The translations under genes were made by a program, and so were the position numbers. Below are positions 34,993 through 45,221 of a DNA stretch of 64,000 nt, piece by piece. This DNA comes from Nigrospora sphaerica (Eukaryota > Ascomycota > Sordariomycetes > Amphisphaeriales > Apiosporaceae). The notes under the pieces were generated by a model. It made no database searches and was not told the origin of the DNA. It saw nothing but the letters and a program-made list of their open reading frames with translations. The first letter of the stretch is position 1, and every line of letters starts with the position of its first letter. Where the stretch lies: NCBI GenBank assembly GCA_018287875.1, contig JAGVVL010000027.1, positions 930,001 through 994,000 of the forward strand, in the 5' to 3' direction.

Positions 34993-35467
34993 TGTCACGG
35001 TTCAAGGAACAAGGGATCTGGTGATTGATATGTGGAGTCCCAAGGCGGACCACGTGATATTGTATGTGTGTGTGTATGTTATTGTTTAACGTCGGCGTAG
35101 GACCGCTGGTACACGTGATATTGTACAACGTCGAGGAGGACAGATATTATCTGATGATCTAATCAGGAGACTTCCTGATTAGATAGCAGGTATAAATGTC
35201 CTCCTATTTTCCATATCCAAAGTTAGAAGGGCATCCTTCTTCTTTACTCAATTGACACCGTACACGGTTGCTAGTCAATATGCGTATCAGTGATGCCCTG
35301 AAGGTTCTATTGAGATGCAAAAACTACAGGTGAAGAGAAAAAGAAGAGGAATAGGCTCCTCTTAATCACTGTTTGGTAGGAATATATCCAGCCAGCGGCG
35401 GTACGTACCACCGGCTAGTGGTCCATGCATTCCCATGCCCTTGTACTTATGTACCCATGCCGTAACA
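34993..35467 (-). repeat. LTR family A copy, split by a nested LTR-B
   Basis: About 206 bp of LTR-A remain after subtracting the inner insertion. It begins TGTCACGG and ends CCGTAACA. Flanks AGTTG and GTACC do not match, so this copy lacks a target duplication. The inner element and its duplication occupy 35021-35294. Confidence 0.85.
35026..35289 (+). repeat. Solo LTR, family B, with 5-bp target duplication
   Basis: Termini TGATA...CGTATCA. GTGAT is duplicated at 35021-35025 and 35290-35294. The copy is 264 bp, about 60 bp longer than the 43718 copy. The extra segment lies between two CACGTGATATTGTA repeats and includes a TG run. It is nested inside LTR-A, whose sequence resumes exactly after the duplication. 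Confidence 0.93.
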
Positions 35468-35509
35468 GTACCTCAATATCTAGCTTCCTATCCTAGCCAC
35501 ACATCAGGG

Positions 35510-35902
35510 CTAGTTGCCTGTGCTGCCAGCGGGGCAACCGCCTGTCCAGTGCTCACAGTTCGCTATCCAGGTAATATCAGGATCCGCATAAACCCGGTTG
35601 CAGTCTTCATCAGTGATCGGTTGGTTTAAAATACACTAATACCTTAGTTTTCCTGTTAAAAACATCAAAGGTAATAGGATAGTACCTACGGCTTGAGTGT
35701 TTGTATCCTTGTCAAAACAATACCCAGACGTACTGCAGAATTTATAAGCCGCATGCTCACTGCCGTCGCGCGGGTTATAGCAGTTGCAAAGCCAAGCCGC
35801 AACTGTGGAAGGGCCGCTGAGTATTATTAGCTTAATCCGGTCAACCGTTAAAGGTGATACATACATGGCAGCTAAGGCAGCAACAAAAGTGAAGGTCTTC
35901 AT
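35510..35902 (-). CDS. Small cysteine-rich secreted protein (effector-like)
   Basis: Exons 35865-35902, 35690-35816 and 35510-35635; introns of 48 and 54 bp. The spliced product is 96 aa. A signal peptide (MKTFTFVAALAA...) is followed by a mature part with eight cysteines: two in LCNC, then FC, YC, and four in the last exon (CILN.., EDC, ANC, GGC). No family is recognised. Size, secretion and even cysteine number are typical of fungal effector candidates. The third exon is not visible as a separate long frame and was found by splicing. The stop codon lies only 42 bp from the edge of LTR-A at 35467. Confidence 0.72.
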
Positions 35903-37135
35903 ATTGTTCAAGTGGGAGAAAGCGTAGGATAAAGGTATATAGAACGAAGAGAGGTGAGATACAGTTGAGGCAATGTTTTGACTGTGATAAAGAGGGAGAG
36001 ATAGTCTAAAATGTTAAAGAAGATGAGAGAGTTCTTATAGAAGTGAGTTTCTAGTACCGGGTCAACCGGTATTATAACGGCAATACGGAGTAAAGATACA
36101 ATAATAAGATGGGCCACTAATTATGGAGACACGGATATCACATGCACCGATACCTAGTAGGGCCTGGAGCTTTCCTCACCAGTGAAAGTGCTCGCTTTCG
36201 AAGTGCCAGCACTAGGGAGACAACCAAAGTCGATTCTCTTTGGCTAGACTGGGCAAAGTCCGCACGAAGCCTGTTCCAGCCGCAGTCATTTTCTCTCTTC
36301 GGCACGGCTAGACGCCGTACCATGAACGGATTTCCTGAATGACTCGCTCACTCTTCGAAGAAAAGTACCAGACGGGTGTAGAACCCGCCTCGCTCGTTCG
36401 ATTCTTGCTCCATTTTAGTCTCATGTTTAATCGATCGCAACGTGGCAGTCGTTGAGGCTTTTGCTATAGACTGGCATAGCAATTCTGGCTCCACTCACCC
36501 CGACGGTTCAATCGCCGGCCGCGATCGAATACGAGCTATGGAACATACGATAGCCAACAATTACTATAGATTGGTTAAAGATGAACTTTAAAGAGATAGA
36601 ACGACTACCATTGGTGGATGTCGATGAGGCTAAGGCAAATACAGTTAGTGCCGATTCTACCGCCCGTTTCCCGTGCAGACCCAAGATAAAATTTAGGTGG
36701 GAGTCCCCGTATAAAAGCAATACTATGCATGCATAGAAATGGATCGCAAAATGGCTACGGGAGGGACCATTAAAACATGACTTATCCACTCTTTCATTAT
36801 TAACGTTCACTTTCAGTAGTGAAAGTTACGGTGAGTTGAACAACTGTAAATGCACCACGGCAAGCGAAAACGGCAAGCTAGCACGGTTAGGGATAGAAAC
36901 CATTATTATACCCCACGAGATCACCCCGATTGCAGAGCCCATACGTACAAAGATCATACGAGTAATCGAGGGAGCCTTATTCGTGAACTGAATATAAAAA
37001 CCTCCTCAGCGCCGTTCATCTTTTTTATCGTCCGTCTCTTCTACCACCGCCCTCTAGATCACCAACCACAGTCTTCAACAAATATCCTCTAGTTGAGCAT
37101 CACAGCCTCTTCAAAGCCTATTTCCACTCTTCAAA
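35903..37135. other. Intergenic between two secreted-protein genes
   Basis: No gene seen. A short palindrome (ACTTTCAGTAGTGAAAGT) lies near 36810-36827, and a similar CAGTGAAAGT near 36179. It contains the promoters of both flanking genes, which are divergent. Confidence 0.5.
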
Positions 37136-37763
37136 ATGCGCGTCTCCAGCATCCTCTCGCTTTTCGGACTTGCATCCCTTGCCGCTGCCGCTCCCGTTTC
37201 CGAGCAACCTGGTACCCTCGCGGAGCGCGATGTCAGCCTTGCTACCATCATGGGACGTGGCATTGCCGCTCGTGAAGTCGCCCGCAGTGTCCTGATGGCA
37301 CGTGACGATTCCATCCCAGTCGCTGTTAATGTTACGGACGACGGTGAACCCATCGGTACGTGGCCCTAGAATTCAGTCACACATAGTTTTCTTCTAACCT
37401 GTTGTAGTTGATGCGGCTAACAAATTCTATGCTACCTGGCACCCGAGCGGAGTCCCTTTTGCGCAGCAGTGCACCCTTAACGGCGTTGCAATGCTACTTC
37501 AACTGTGGATTGGGTTCGATAACAACCTTCACTGGATTCTTGACACCGCCTTCCCTGGTACGCTTGCTCCTTCTCTCCTCCCCTTTGGCTATGTGTTCTG
37601 ACATCTAGTAGGCGGCGCCGATAGTGTCCGGCTGGGTATCACGGATTTGCGGACGCTCACGGGCAGGGATATAGACCTTATCACTCTCGCCAAGGAATAC
37701 ATCCTTGCCCCGGCCCCCGGCACAGTGTGGAAGGCTGGAGACCCATTCAAGTTCACCTGGTAA
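37136..37763 (+). CDS. Secreted protein of unknown family
   Basis: Exons 37136-37355, 37408-37557 and 37609-37763 give 174 aa. Introns are 52 and 51 bp with GTACG donors. A signal peptide (MRVSSILSLFGLASLAAAAP) precedes a short region with a possible Kex2-type LAERD site. A conserved-looking domain follows, with WHPSGVPFAQQC and LLQLWIGFDNNLHWILD. It has only one cysteine. No known domain is recognised. The precise phase fit of three exons supports a real gene. Confidence 0.72.
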
Positions 37764-37892
37764 TAACTCCTACACTAGCACAGACTGATCTCATTCCATC
37801 AAGTCCTTCAATCAGGCATGGCCTGCTTCAGGATCAGGCAAGATGGTGGCAAGTTGGGGCATCTATGTGAAAGAAGTGGGTGGCGAGTGCAG

Positions 37893-38098
37893 TGTTACGG
37901 CATGGGTACATAGGTACAAGGGCATGGGAACGCATGGACCAGTGGCCGGCGGTACGTACCGCCGCTTGCTGGATATATCCCTGCCAAACGGTGACTGAGA
38001 GGAGCCTGTTCCTCTTCTTTTCCTCTTCACCTGTAGTTTTCGCATCTCAATAGAACCTTCAGGGCATCACCAGATCCATTGTTCCTTGAACCGTGACA
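37893..38098 (+). repeat. Solo LTR, family A, with 5-bp target duplication
   Basis: 206 bp, TGTTACGG...CCGTGACA. TGCAG is duplicated at 37888-37892 and 38099-38103. It has no internal region, so it is the product of LTR-LTR recombination. Confidence 0.93.
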
Positions 38099-38142
38099 TG
38101 CAGTGTGAGAAGTCGGGAGTTGGAAGAGTTATAGTGACATCA

Positions 38143-38262
38143 TGATGCGTGCCACCACGGGGGGGACAATAACCTAGTCTGCTAAACTGGATACCGTGGA
38201 CATACATAGGCTGTTAAGAGCAGGATCTGTCAACTGGCAGGTCCCCTACCTTTTCCGCATCA
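38143..38262 (-). repeat. 120-bp TGATGCG repeat (family C)
   Basis: Inverted ends TGATGCGT...CGCATCA. It is the reverse-orientation partner of the copy at 38481-38602. No target duplication was detected. Confidence 0.8.
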
Positions 38263-38480
38263 AGTAGACTGGAGGTCTGTCATTACGGTGATCAAAGATA
38301 CATCACTATCAATCCATCCGGTGGAAGGCGACCAATGTCAAGGTGGCGAGATGGCGTTAGTGAGAATATGTATCCTCGAACAGCTAGATTTTAACAACTG
38401 GAAAGGTAACATTATCAAAAGCCATCAAACCACTTTAGAAACTACTCACCTACTTGCTCCCCCCCTCGTTCCCTCTCATG

Positions 38481-38602
38481 TGATGCGTAAAAGGTAGGGG
38501 ACCTGCCAGTTGACAGATCCTGTTCTTAATAGCCTATGCATGTCCACGGTATCCAGTTTAGCAGACTAGGTTATTGCCCCCCGCCCGTGGTGGCACGCAT
38601 CA
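38481..38602 (+). repeat. 122-bp TGATGCG repeat (family C)
   Basis: Very similar to 38143-38262 in the opposite orientation, and to 52081-52202 and 52433-52553 in the same orientation. The two copies here flank 218 bp of unique sequence, forming a large inverted repeat. Confidence 0.8.
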
Positions 38603-38900
38603 TTAATGTTCTATGGCACAAAAAAACGGAATCGTTAATTGCTCTTCAGTAACTTCGCCTTATATATGCGACATGTTGTCAGTTGAGTATGGATAATTAA
38701 ACTTCTGAAGATATATCTACTCAGCTCGCAGGGCGCTTCTTCCAGTCGTAAACGAGTGCCGGTAATGACTGAGAGTCTTAAAGAACGTGAAATCAAATCG
38801 AAAAAAAAACAAGGCCACTATACGCCCCCGTAGCACTAGACATATCCGAAAACGCCGGCTGATACACCCTTGCGTCTACAATCTGATGTCATTTTACCCT
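38603..38900. other. Intergenic, no gene seen
   Basis: Repeat-edge sequence and the 3' flank of the next gene. Nothing further is supported. Confidence 0.5.
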
Positions 38901-39547
38901 CTATGAGCACCCCGTGACGAAGTCCATCTTCACCTTGCAAGCAGCATCTGTTGGGTTATTGTCAGCTAGTTTATACCAATGAATCATTATGCGACAGGGG
39001 GTACTCGCTCTGGTCCGTCTGAATCCATCCACAGGTCTGGCAGCCGGCGGCTCGGATCTCCGAGACGGCGTTCAAGAGCGTAGCTCCGTCGGCCTCGCAC
39101 TGGATCTTTTTGCCGTCGACCTTAAAATCACCCTGGACAAAGATGCCGCCGTGACCGGAGCAGACGCCAGCTTTGCTGCAGGCGGGGAAGAAAATAGCGT
39201 TAGCACTCAGTTCCGTCATACCTCATGTTGCCGCCGGTTGGGGCTGGGCCTGTTCGGGTCTGGACCACTCACTCTCCACCGTTGCGGTAGATAGTCGACT
39301 CGACGCGCGCGGCCGCGTCGCTGAAGGCGCGCTTGAGCGACTGCCCGTTGTTGCACCTAATGGACCCTTTGCAGGACGCAGCGCCTACGAACCGAGGAAG
39401 AAGCTCTTGACGTGCGTCGAGGGAGGCGCTCACGACGCCCTCTCCGTTGGAGAGTTTCAACTCGTTGGCGTTTGCTGCAGGCATACTGAGGGCCACGGAT
39501 GCAGACACGAAGCCCAGAATGGTGACGATGGTAGTGGGAAAGTACAT
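38901..39547 (-). CDS. KP4-like small secreted cysteine-rich protein
   Basis: Exon 1 is 39273-39547. Exon 2 reads from 39175 down to about 39005 or beyond, after a 97-bp intron (GTGAGT..CCTGCAG). A signal peptide (MYFPTTIVTILGFVSASVALS) leads to a mature domain with CKGSIRC, GVCSGHGGIFVQGDF, KKIQC, and GCQTCGW, a pattern like fungal homologues of the KP4 killer protein family. KP4 proteins act on membrane calcium transport in other fungi; that role here is only by family resemblance. The 3' end is uncertain: a likely last exon (AACKVKMDFVTGC, stop at 38901) cannot be joined in frame with a canonical donor that also keeps GCQTCGW. I report the gene with an unresolved final intron. Confidence 0.58.
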
Positions 39548-40460
39548 GATGATACTGAGGGTTGGACGATTGCGAATAGGTTATTGTGAAGTAAAAGGCA
39601 AGAGAGGAGTGATAACAGGGTTGCACAGTGGTTGTAGAGGGTGTTGTAGTGGAGGAGGTCGTGGTGGTTGTTACTTTATTCGATTAATGGGAGGGAATTA
39701 TGGTATTTATATATGGCTTCGGAGATAAATGTCAATAGGAGCTGGATTATGATCTTTCTAAGAAACTAAGTCATCAATCCCGGTATAACTCATGCAAGTG
39801 CTAAGCGAGGCATACAACTGTGGCGGAGACTATAGCTGAAGGTAAAATGTATGCATAGTCACTGGATACAGTAATTAAGTCAATGAACATTACATCCGAT
39901 CGAATGGACCGGCGTTACTATTAGTTGTTGTATGAGGATTAGGCGGGAAGAAGGATTAGACGGGAAGAGGATTAGGCGGGGAGAGGCGGATCATTAGTTA
40001 AGCACTAGCTAAGCAGAGAGGTGTAAGCAGTCTAGGATACACTTGAGTTTTGATTGGATAGTATTTAGCGCAATGTCTAAATAGTGGGTCCAAAGCTTTG
40101 TAGGCGCTTTAGCTTCGCATACCTGGCTTACGGTGGTGGCTGAGGGCTTTAGTGTTTACTACGCTTTAAAAAAAGACATTAGGCAACAAGTAATGGCATC
40201 AACCGAGATAGATTTGCCATCAGTGTACTATCCTATGTTTTCTAGTTTGATGTTAAAGTAGCGACAGACGAAACATAAGGTGCAAAGAAGGTATTAAAGA
40301 GACCGTTCGTCGAGAGAAGAAATCGTATCATACACAGCTTATTAGAATCAACAATTCCCGAGCCTCAATATATCCCCCTTATTTTTTCTTTATATATTTT
40401 CCCTTTAGTCTGTTAGCCCCTGTGCATTTAGCAACCTTAACCATAACCTCACCCGCAGAT
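39548..40460. other. Intergenic between secreted-protein genes
   Basis: AT-rich. Short imperfect repeats GATTAGGCGGGAAGA / GATTAGACGGGAAGA / GATTAGGCGGGGAG lie at about 39938-39982. No gene is supported. Confidence 0.5.
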
Positions 40461-41198
40461 ATGGTTTCCTTCAAGACTCTATGCCTTCTGGGTGCTGCCT
40501 TCTTAGGCAGCGTGCAAGCGATTCCCGTTGTTCCTCTCGCCAACGCGGTCCAACTCAGTGCAGCACCAGTCACAGGGGGTGTCGAAGCTGCAGACCTGGA
40601 TGTGCGCAATGTTGAGTCCTTCGAAACCGGTTCCGACGGACTAGCCAAGCGCAACAAACCCGTGATGCGGCTGTGGTGGTCGCCTAGGGGCACCTTCGTG
40701 TTCATGACGGGGATAAACTTTCCCCGAAGCGTCATAGACAGCCTCAGCGGCATGACGGTTGACGCGCCACCGGCCATCATCTACGAGAACTTTAGAGAGT
40801 TTTTAAACCCCCTGTCGCAAAATGCGCAAGCCCACCAGCGTGCCGCTTTTCTCTTCCGACAAGCCACACACAAGGGCGGCCTGTACGGGTCGGGCCCAGC
40901 CCAGGGGGACATGGGCTTTGCCCTGCAACTGAATCAATGGGTCCCTGCGGACCAAATCCAGGACATCATTGACGCCATTAAAGCCTGGGCCGAGTCTAAG
41001 GGCGGCGTCCTGCAAGTCCTCATCAAACCAAACGATTTCTTCACTATACCCGCACAACTTCTACAACAACGTTCGAGTGCAATCAGTCAGCGAGAATCCG
41101 CCAAATGTCCCAAGCTGGACAATATTCTGCAATATGCTAACAAGGATGTTCCTGCAAACGTCGACTTCAAGCAGTTTCACTATGCTGGTCATTGTTAA
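40461..41198 (+). CDS. Secreted protein of unknown family, 245 aa
   Basis: A single exon. A signal peptide (MVSFKTLCLLGAAFLGSVQA) and a short propeptide-like region ending LAKR, a Kex2-type site, are followed by a mature domain of about 185 residues. It contains MRLWWSPRGTFVFMTGINFP and HKGGLYGSGPAQGDMGF. Two cysteines lie near the end. No family is recognised. The start is chosen at the ATG before the signal peptide, not the longer upstream frame. The C-terminal 50 residues could be altered by an undetected intron. Confidence 0.68.
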   Translation: MVSFKTLCLLGAAFLGSVQAIPVVPLANAVQLSAAPVTGGVEAADLDVRNVESFETGSDGLAKRNKPVMRLWWSPRGTFVFMTGINFPRSVIDSLSGMTVDAPPAIIYENFREFLNPLSQNAQAHQRAAFLFRQATHKGGLYGSGPAQGDMGFALQLNQWVPADQIQDIIDAIKAWAESKGGVLQVLIKPNDFFTIPAQLLQQRSSAISQRESAKCPKLDNILQYANKDVPANVDFKQFHYAGHC

Positions 41199-41497
41199 AT
41201 TTACGTATACAGCCCCTACTTTCGTTAGGAGTTGTGGTTTACGGTTTGGACCTGTTGGCGTCAGAATGGATGGTGGCGGCGCTCCTTGATGTGCAGACTG
41301 GGTCATGTGCTGCAAAATGGGGTGTAGACGAGGCTGTTCTTTCAATTTTTGTTTTGTCAAATCTGTCTTAAGTTTTAAGCAAAGTCTTTCTCATCCAGTT
41401 CACTCGTTTAGTTTTATTACATTACCACTTTTGAAATTTCCAAAACCAAAGAACGTCCATCTTATTCATGTGCTGAAAGTCTCCTTTGTATCACCCT

Positions 41498-41703
41498 TGT
41501 TACGGCATGGGTACATAGGCACAAGGGCATGGGAACGCATGGACCACTGACTGGCGGTACGTCCCGCCGCTGGCTGGATATATTCCTGCCAAATAGTGAC
41601 TTAAATGAGCCTGTTCCTCTTCTTTTCCTATTCACCTGTAGTTTTCGCACCTCAATAGAACCTTTGGGGCATCGTCAGATCCCTCGTTCCTTGAACCGTG
41701 ACA
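41498..41703 (+). repeat. LTR family A copy without target duplication
   Basis: 206 bp, TGTTACGG...CCGTGACA. Flanks ACCCT and GCTAG do not match, which suggests recombination between copies or later change. Confidence 0.88.
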
Positions 41704-42959
41704 GCTAGTTGAGAAGAAGAGAAAGAGAGAAATATGGACCAATATGCGACGTTAAGGATCATCATGGTCTTAAGTAACTCCAAATAACGAGCAAAGTCAA
41801 ACGCTACGGATCGAAAGGGAAAAGCCACCGCACGGCGCAGCACTTATTTCGTGCGTGTGGCGAGTAGAACATTTTGTGGCTTTGTTACTCTTCCAGTATT
41901 ATACACTCTAGTATCATCTCAACAGGCTCAGAAGATGGCGACTATAGTGCAGACCCACCAATACAAGACAGTGATTGAGCGAAACCTTGTGCAACTCACA
42001 TCCATTTGGTTTCTTTAAGTACTTTCAGTGTGGCGTAAGTGCTCTCCAGCCTCCGAAGTTTAATCCGCCTCTTTTAACTGGTTTAATTAAAGTTCTGCCA
42101 GAATCGCCATTGTATGAGCCTATTGAGATAAATAGATAAAGATGATCTCGGTGCCGCTGTCCCGCTACATTGTTACGAACCCAGCCCAACGGATCAGACC
42201 AGTACATCAAAAGTCAGCGCTGACACCAGTACACATGGACCAACCCCCCTATCAACACTGCCGCATCCAGCGGTTACAACCGCCGCACTGAGATAACATA
42301 CAAAGGCTCAGTGGCACGGCTATGGATATCCAACCACGGTCAGCAAGAGGGACATCCGTTATTGCACGTCCATTGTTGGATGTCCAATCAACGTCAGAAG
42401 GTCACGTGATTGATCACCTCGGATGGATCACCGCTCAAACGACCTATTGTAAAGCCCAATTACCAGTCAATAATCTCTCAGTCATCAGTTACTCAACGAC
42501 CAGTGTTCAAGCATACAGACGCTCTCTGTCCCTGATTGTACAGCCCCTATGTCACGCAGTACATAGTTAGTTAATTATACTTAACGCTATTTAATAGGCT
42601 TGCTAGGCCTTCACACCCGTAGTGTATGTAGCGCGCTAGGGACCGTCTAATAACGCCTAGCGTGTCTATCCTCCAGTATCGTGCACTGGTTAGGTGTTCT
42701 ATGTATAGGCAGTTCTCGTTGCCACCGCCAGTTGTGGTCGTGTCCGGTGAGAGTGTCAGAGAGAGGCGATTCGCGAGGGCCGTCCCCGTGCCAATACCTA
42801 GCCGCCACGTAGCGGGTTGGTATGCTTCATGCTTTAACGAGCGTGTCTGTAGGGGTTACGGGAGTGTAGTACAGACCCATTTCGAGGTGGGCTATCCCGG
42901 TTGTCGGTGGCTAGAGGCCGAAGTTGGCAGCTCGCTGCCTCTCTAGGCTAGGGCAGATT
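41704..42959. other. Intergenic, possible old LTR sequence
   Basis: No gene seen. The stretch from TGTTACGAACCCAGCC (about 42173) to about 42660 has the look of a fungal gypsy-type LTR, but I found no second copy or matching end in the window. Confidence 0.35.
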
Positions 42960-44760
42960 AGGTCGAAATTCGTTATACGAATAAAGGCCTCGAACTCTTT
43001 CTGTGACACTAGTAGGTGTTTCCAGAAAGTCATCGAGTCCATCTGCATGGCTGGGTGATATGGTGTAGACTGGGGTGAAGGGGAAAGAATGATGTATTCC
43101 GTCCGCCGGCCACGAAGTGGCTGTCAGGGCAGGAAACTATCTATGGTGCGATATCCCAACTAGGTAGGTGGGGTAGCAGGACCCCTCCTTGACAAGGATA
43201 CCGCACCTTATTACTGTTTACCTACCCCCGCCACGTATCACTGGGGGTCTATCGGGGCCGAAGTGGGGCCATAGGTGTCGAAGCTGAATTGTTTTTCGGC
43301 AGTGTGTCATGTGCTTAGGGGTTTTCTTTCGGCCGCACGAGCATAGGACCCTAGCTTCCGTGTGTCCGAACTTCCTGTGGTACCATTCAAAGTCGCCGTC
43401 TCCAGAACTAGCAGCGAGGAACCGGTGTAGGATGCTTCGCGGCATTGCGAGCCACTTTGGGCAGCGTTCGGTAGCCGCCACCTCGAGGTCTGACCAGCGT
43501 TTATGTCTAGGTCCTTCGGCAGTCCACCAGCGCTGGAAGAGAGTCTTGGAGGCTTCCTTCGCTGTCCATACTACGTACGCGATCGTCGGGGGCCGTTCGG
43601 GGCCCGGTGGTGTCATCTCGGTACCTAGCTTCGCAAGATGGTCTGCTTCTTCGTTTCCTTGTACCTTAGAGTGTCCTTAGACCCAGTTTACCATGAACCT
43701 TGCCGTCCGTGCTAGGGTGATACGCATATTGACTAGCAACCGTGTACGGTGTCAATTGAGTAAAGAAGAAGGATGCCCTTCTAACTATGGATATGGAAAA
43801 TAGGAGGAAATTTATACCTGCTATCTCATCAGGAAGCCTCCTGATTAGATCATCAGATAATATCTGTCTTCCTCGACGTTGTACAATACCACGTGGTCCG
43901 CCTTGGGAATTCACGTATCATAGGGCTTGAAACTGAATGAAGGCTTTCTGCGAGCTATCGGCGGGATTGCCCCCTAAGACAGGCCACCACTGAGGTGTTA
44001 TCGAGGCAGATGTGTATAGGGTAACGTTGCAGGCCGAGCCGGAACGCGCCCGTTAAGCCTGACAGGGCCCCTTCCGCCTCCGCGTCGAAGACCTCGGAAG
44101 GCCCTAGCCGTCCCGAGTCGCATTGCAGCGTGCGCCGGTTCTGGTAGATGACGTACCCCCAGCCTGTGCGCCCTTCGGTCTGGGAACCGTCGGAAAAGAC
44201 TACAACGTCTGTCGGTGGTAGCTCCTGCCACCACTTCTCAAAAGCCTTAGCTTTCGCCTTCTTCGGCATGTCCGCCACCGGCTGTAGGGAGCCAGGTAGT
44301 TGTCTCGGGAGCAGGAGTATCGGCCTGTCAGGCTGTCTATACCTCCTGTAGGCGCGTTGCAGGCGTGTCCGTACCGGTTGGAGGCCACTAGCGCCCTTGC
44401 CCCTTTGTCTTGGCCGCTGCGCTAGTCTCGGGACTAGCGGGTGCGCGGTGTCCACGGAGACTGTCCTGCAGGCCATTCGATGTCTAGCCTTCTCGAGGGT
44501 GACCTCGATCGGGGGGAGCTCTGCCTCTATAGGGAGGGTGCCGTTCGGGGTCGTCTTCCATACTAGCAGTATGGCCCGGAGGGCCGCGTTCCAGGGCTTC
44601 GACAGGGTGTCAATGTTCCCTTGTTGGCCTGTGCTGACCGTCTGTGGCCTGTTCGCAAGCCGGCTCGTGGGTGTCTTCGTCTTGCCCGGCCATCACGCCT
44701 CTGCCGCGTAGAGTAGAGTCGGGAGCACCACTGACGTAAAACTCGAGTGTTTGAAATATA
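42960..44760 (-). mobile_element. 5'-truncated LINE fragment with RNase H, split by a solo LTR
   Basis: Minus-strand ORF2 C-terminal half of a LINE different from the one at 5.3 kb. It starts near the RT thumb (AAEAWWPG, about 44700-44680) and continues through RNase H: VVFSDGSQTEGRTGWGY and EVFDAEAEGALSGL at 44200-44050, ending ACLRGQS near 43960. A one-base insertion near 43960 precedes the LTR insertion at 43718-43920. After the LTR, coding resumes at ARTARFMVNWV and runs to about 43220 through a Cys/His cluster (CSCGRKKTPKHMTHC). The 3' UTR extends to about 42960. The 5' half of ORF2 is absent. Confidence 0.8.
43718..43920 (-). repeat. Solo LTR, family B, inserted in LINE RNase H region
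   Basis: 203 bp with 7-bp inverted ends TGATACG...CGTATCA. TAGGG is duplicated at 43713-43717 and 43921-43925. It is the reference copy for this family. Confidence 0.95.
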
Positions 44761-45221
44761 GCCCCAAACTTATACGAGGGCGGCTTCATTATTGTATTTG
44801 GGCTGGTCAGGTCTGGGTAGGTCGCGTCTTGTCACTGCCATGGAGAGATCCAACTGACAAGACTTGATTGTTAAAATGCAATTCTGCTCCGAAAACTCTA
44901 CATTCCTGCAAGCGAGCGATCCTACACCTTTCCCGGTTTAGCTTAGGCCCCTACGGAAATTTCTAGCTAGACAGACGATAGCTGGAAGTGTCGAGACGTT
45001 CTGTTGCAATCAATGCGAGCCTTATCGAAATGGTAGCTTTACGAACCCACGTAAGGGATGAGCCATGTAATATAATTCCATCGCCCACAATACAGATTCT
45101 CGGACATTCGAGTATGACAGTATGAGGTCTATAATCTTACTGCGCCCCCTAGGACCCTCTATTAACAGAAAGGAAAAAAATAAAAAAGGTAGAGAAGAGC
45201 TCCAATAGCACGCAGTTACAC
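44761..45221. other. Intergenic, 3' flank of the HNWD gene
   Basis: No gene or repeat boundary is seen apart from the approximate 5' truncation point of the LINE. Confidence 0.5.

Noticed and set aside
38948..38976. GT..AG segment as last intron of the KP4-like gene
   Set aside because: 29 bp is too short for a spliceosomal intron and the phase does not fit.
42173..42660. Possible gypsy-type LTR starting TGTTACGAACCC
   Set aside because: No second copy, matching end or target duplication found in the window.
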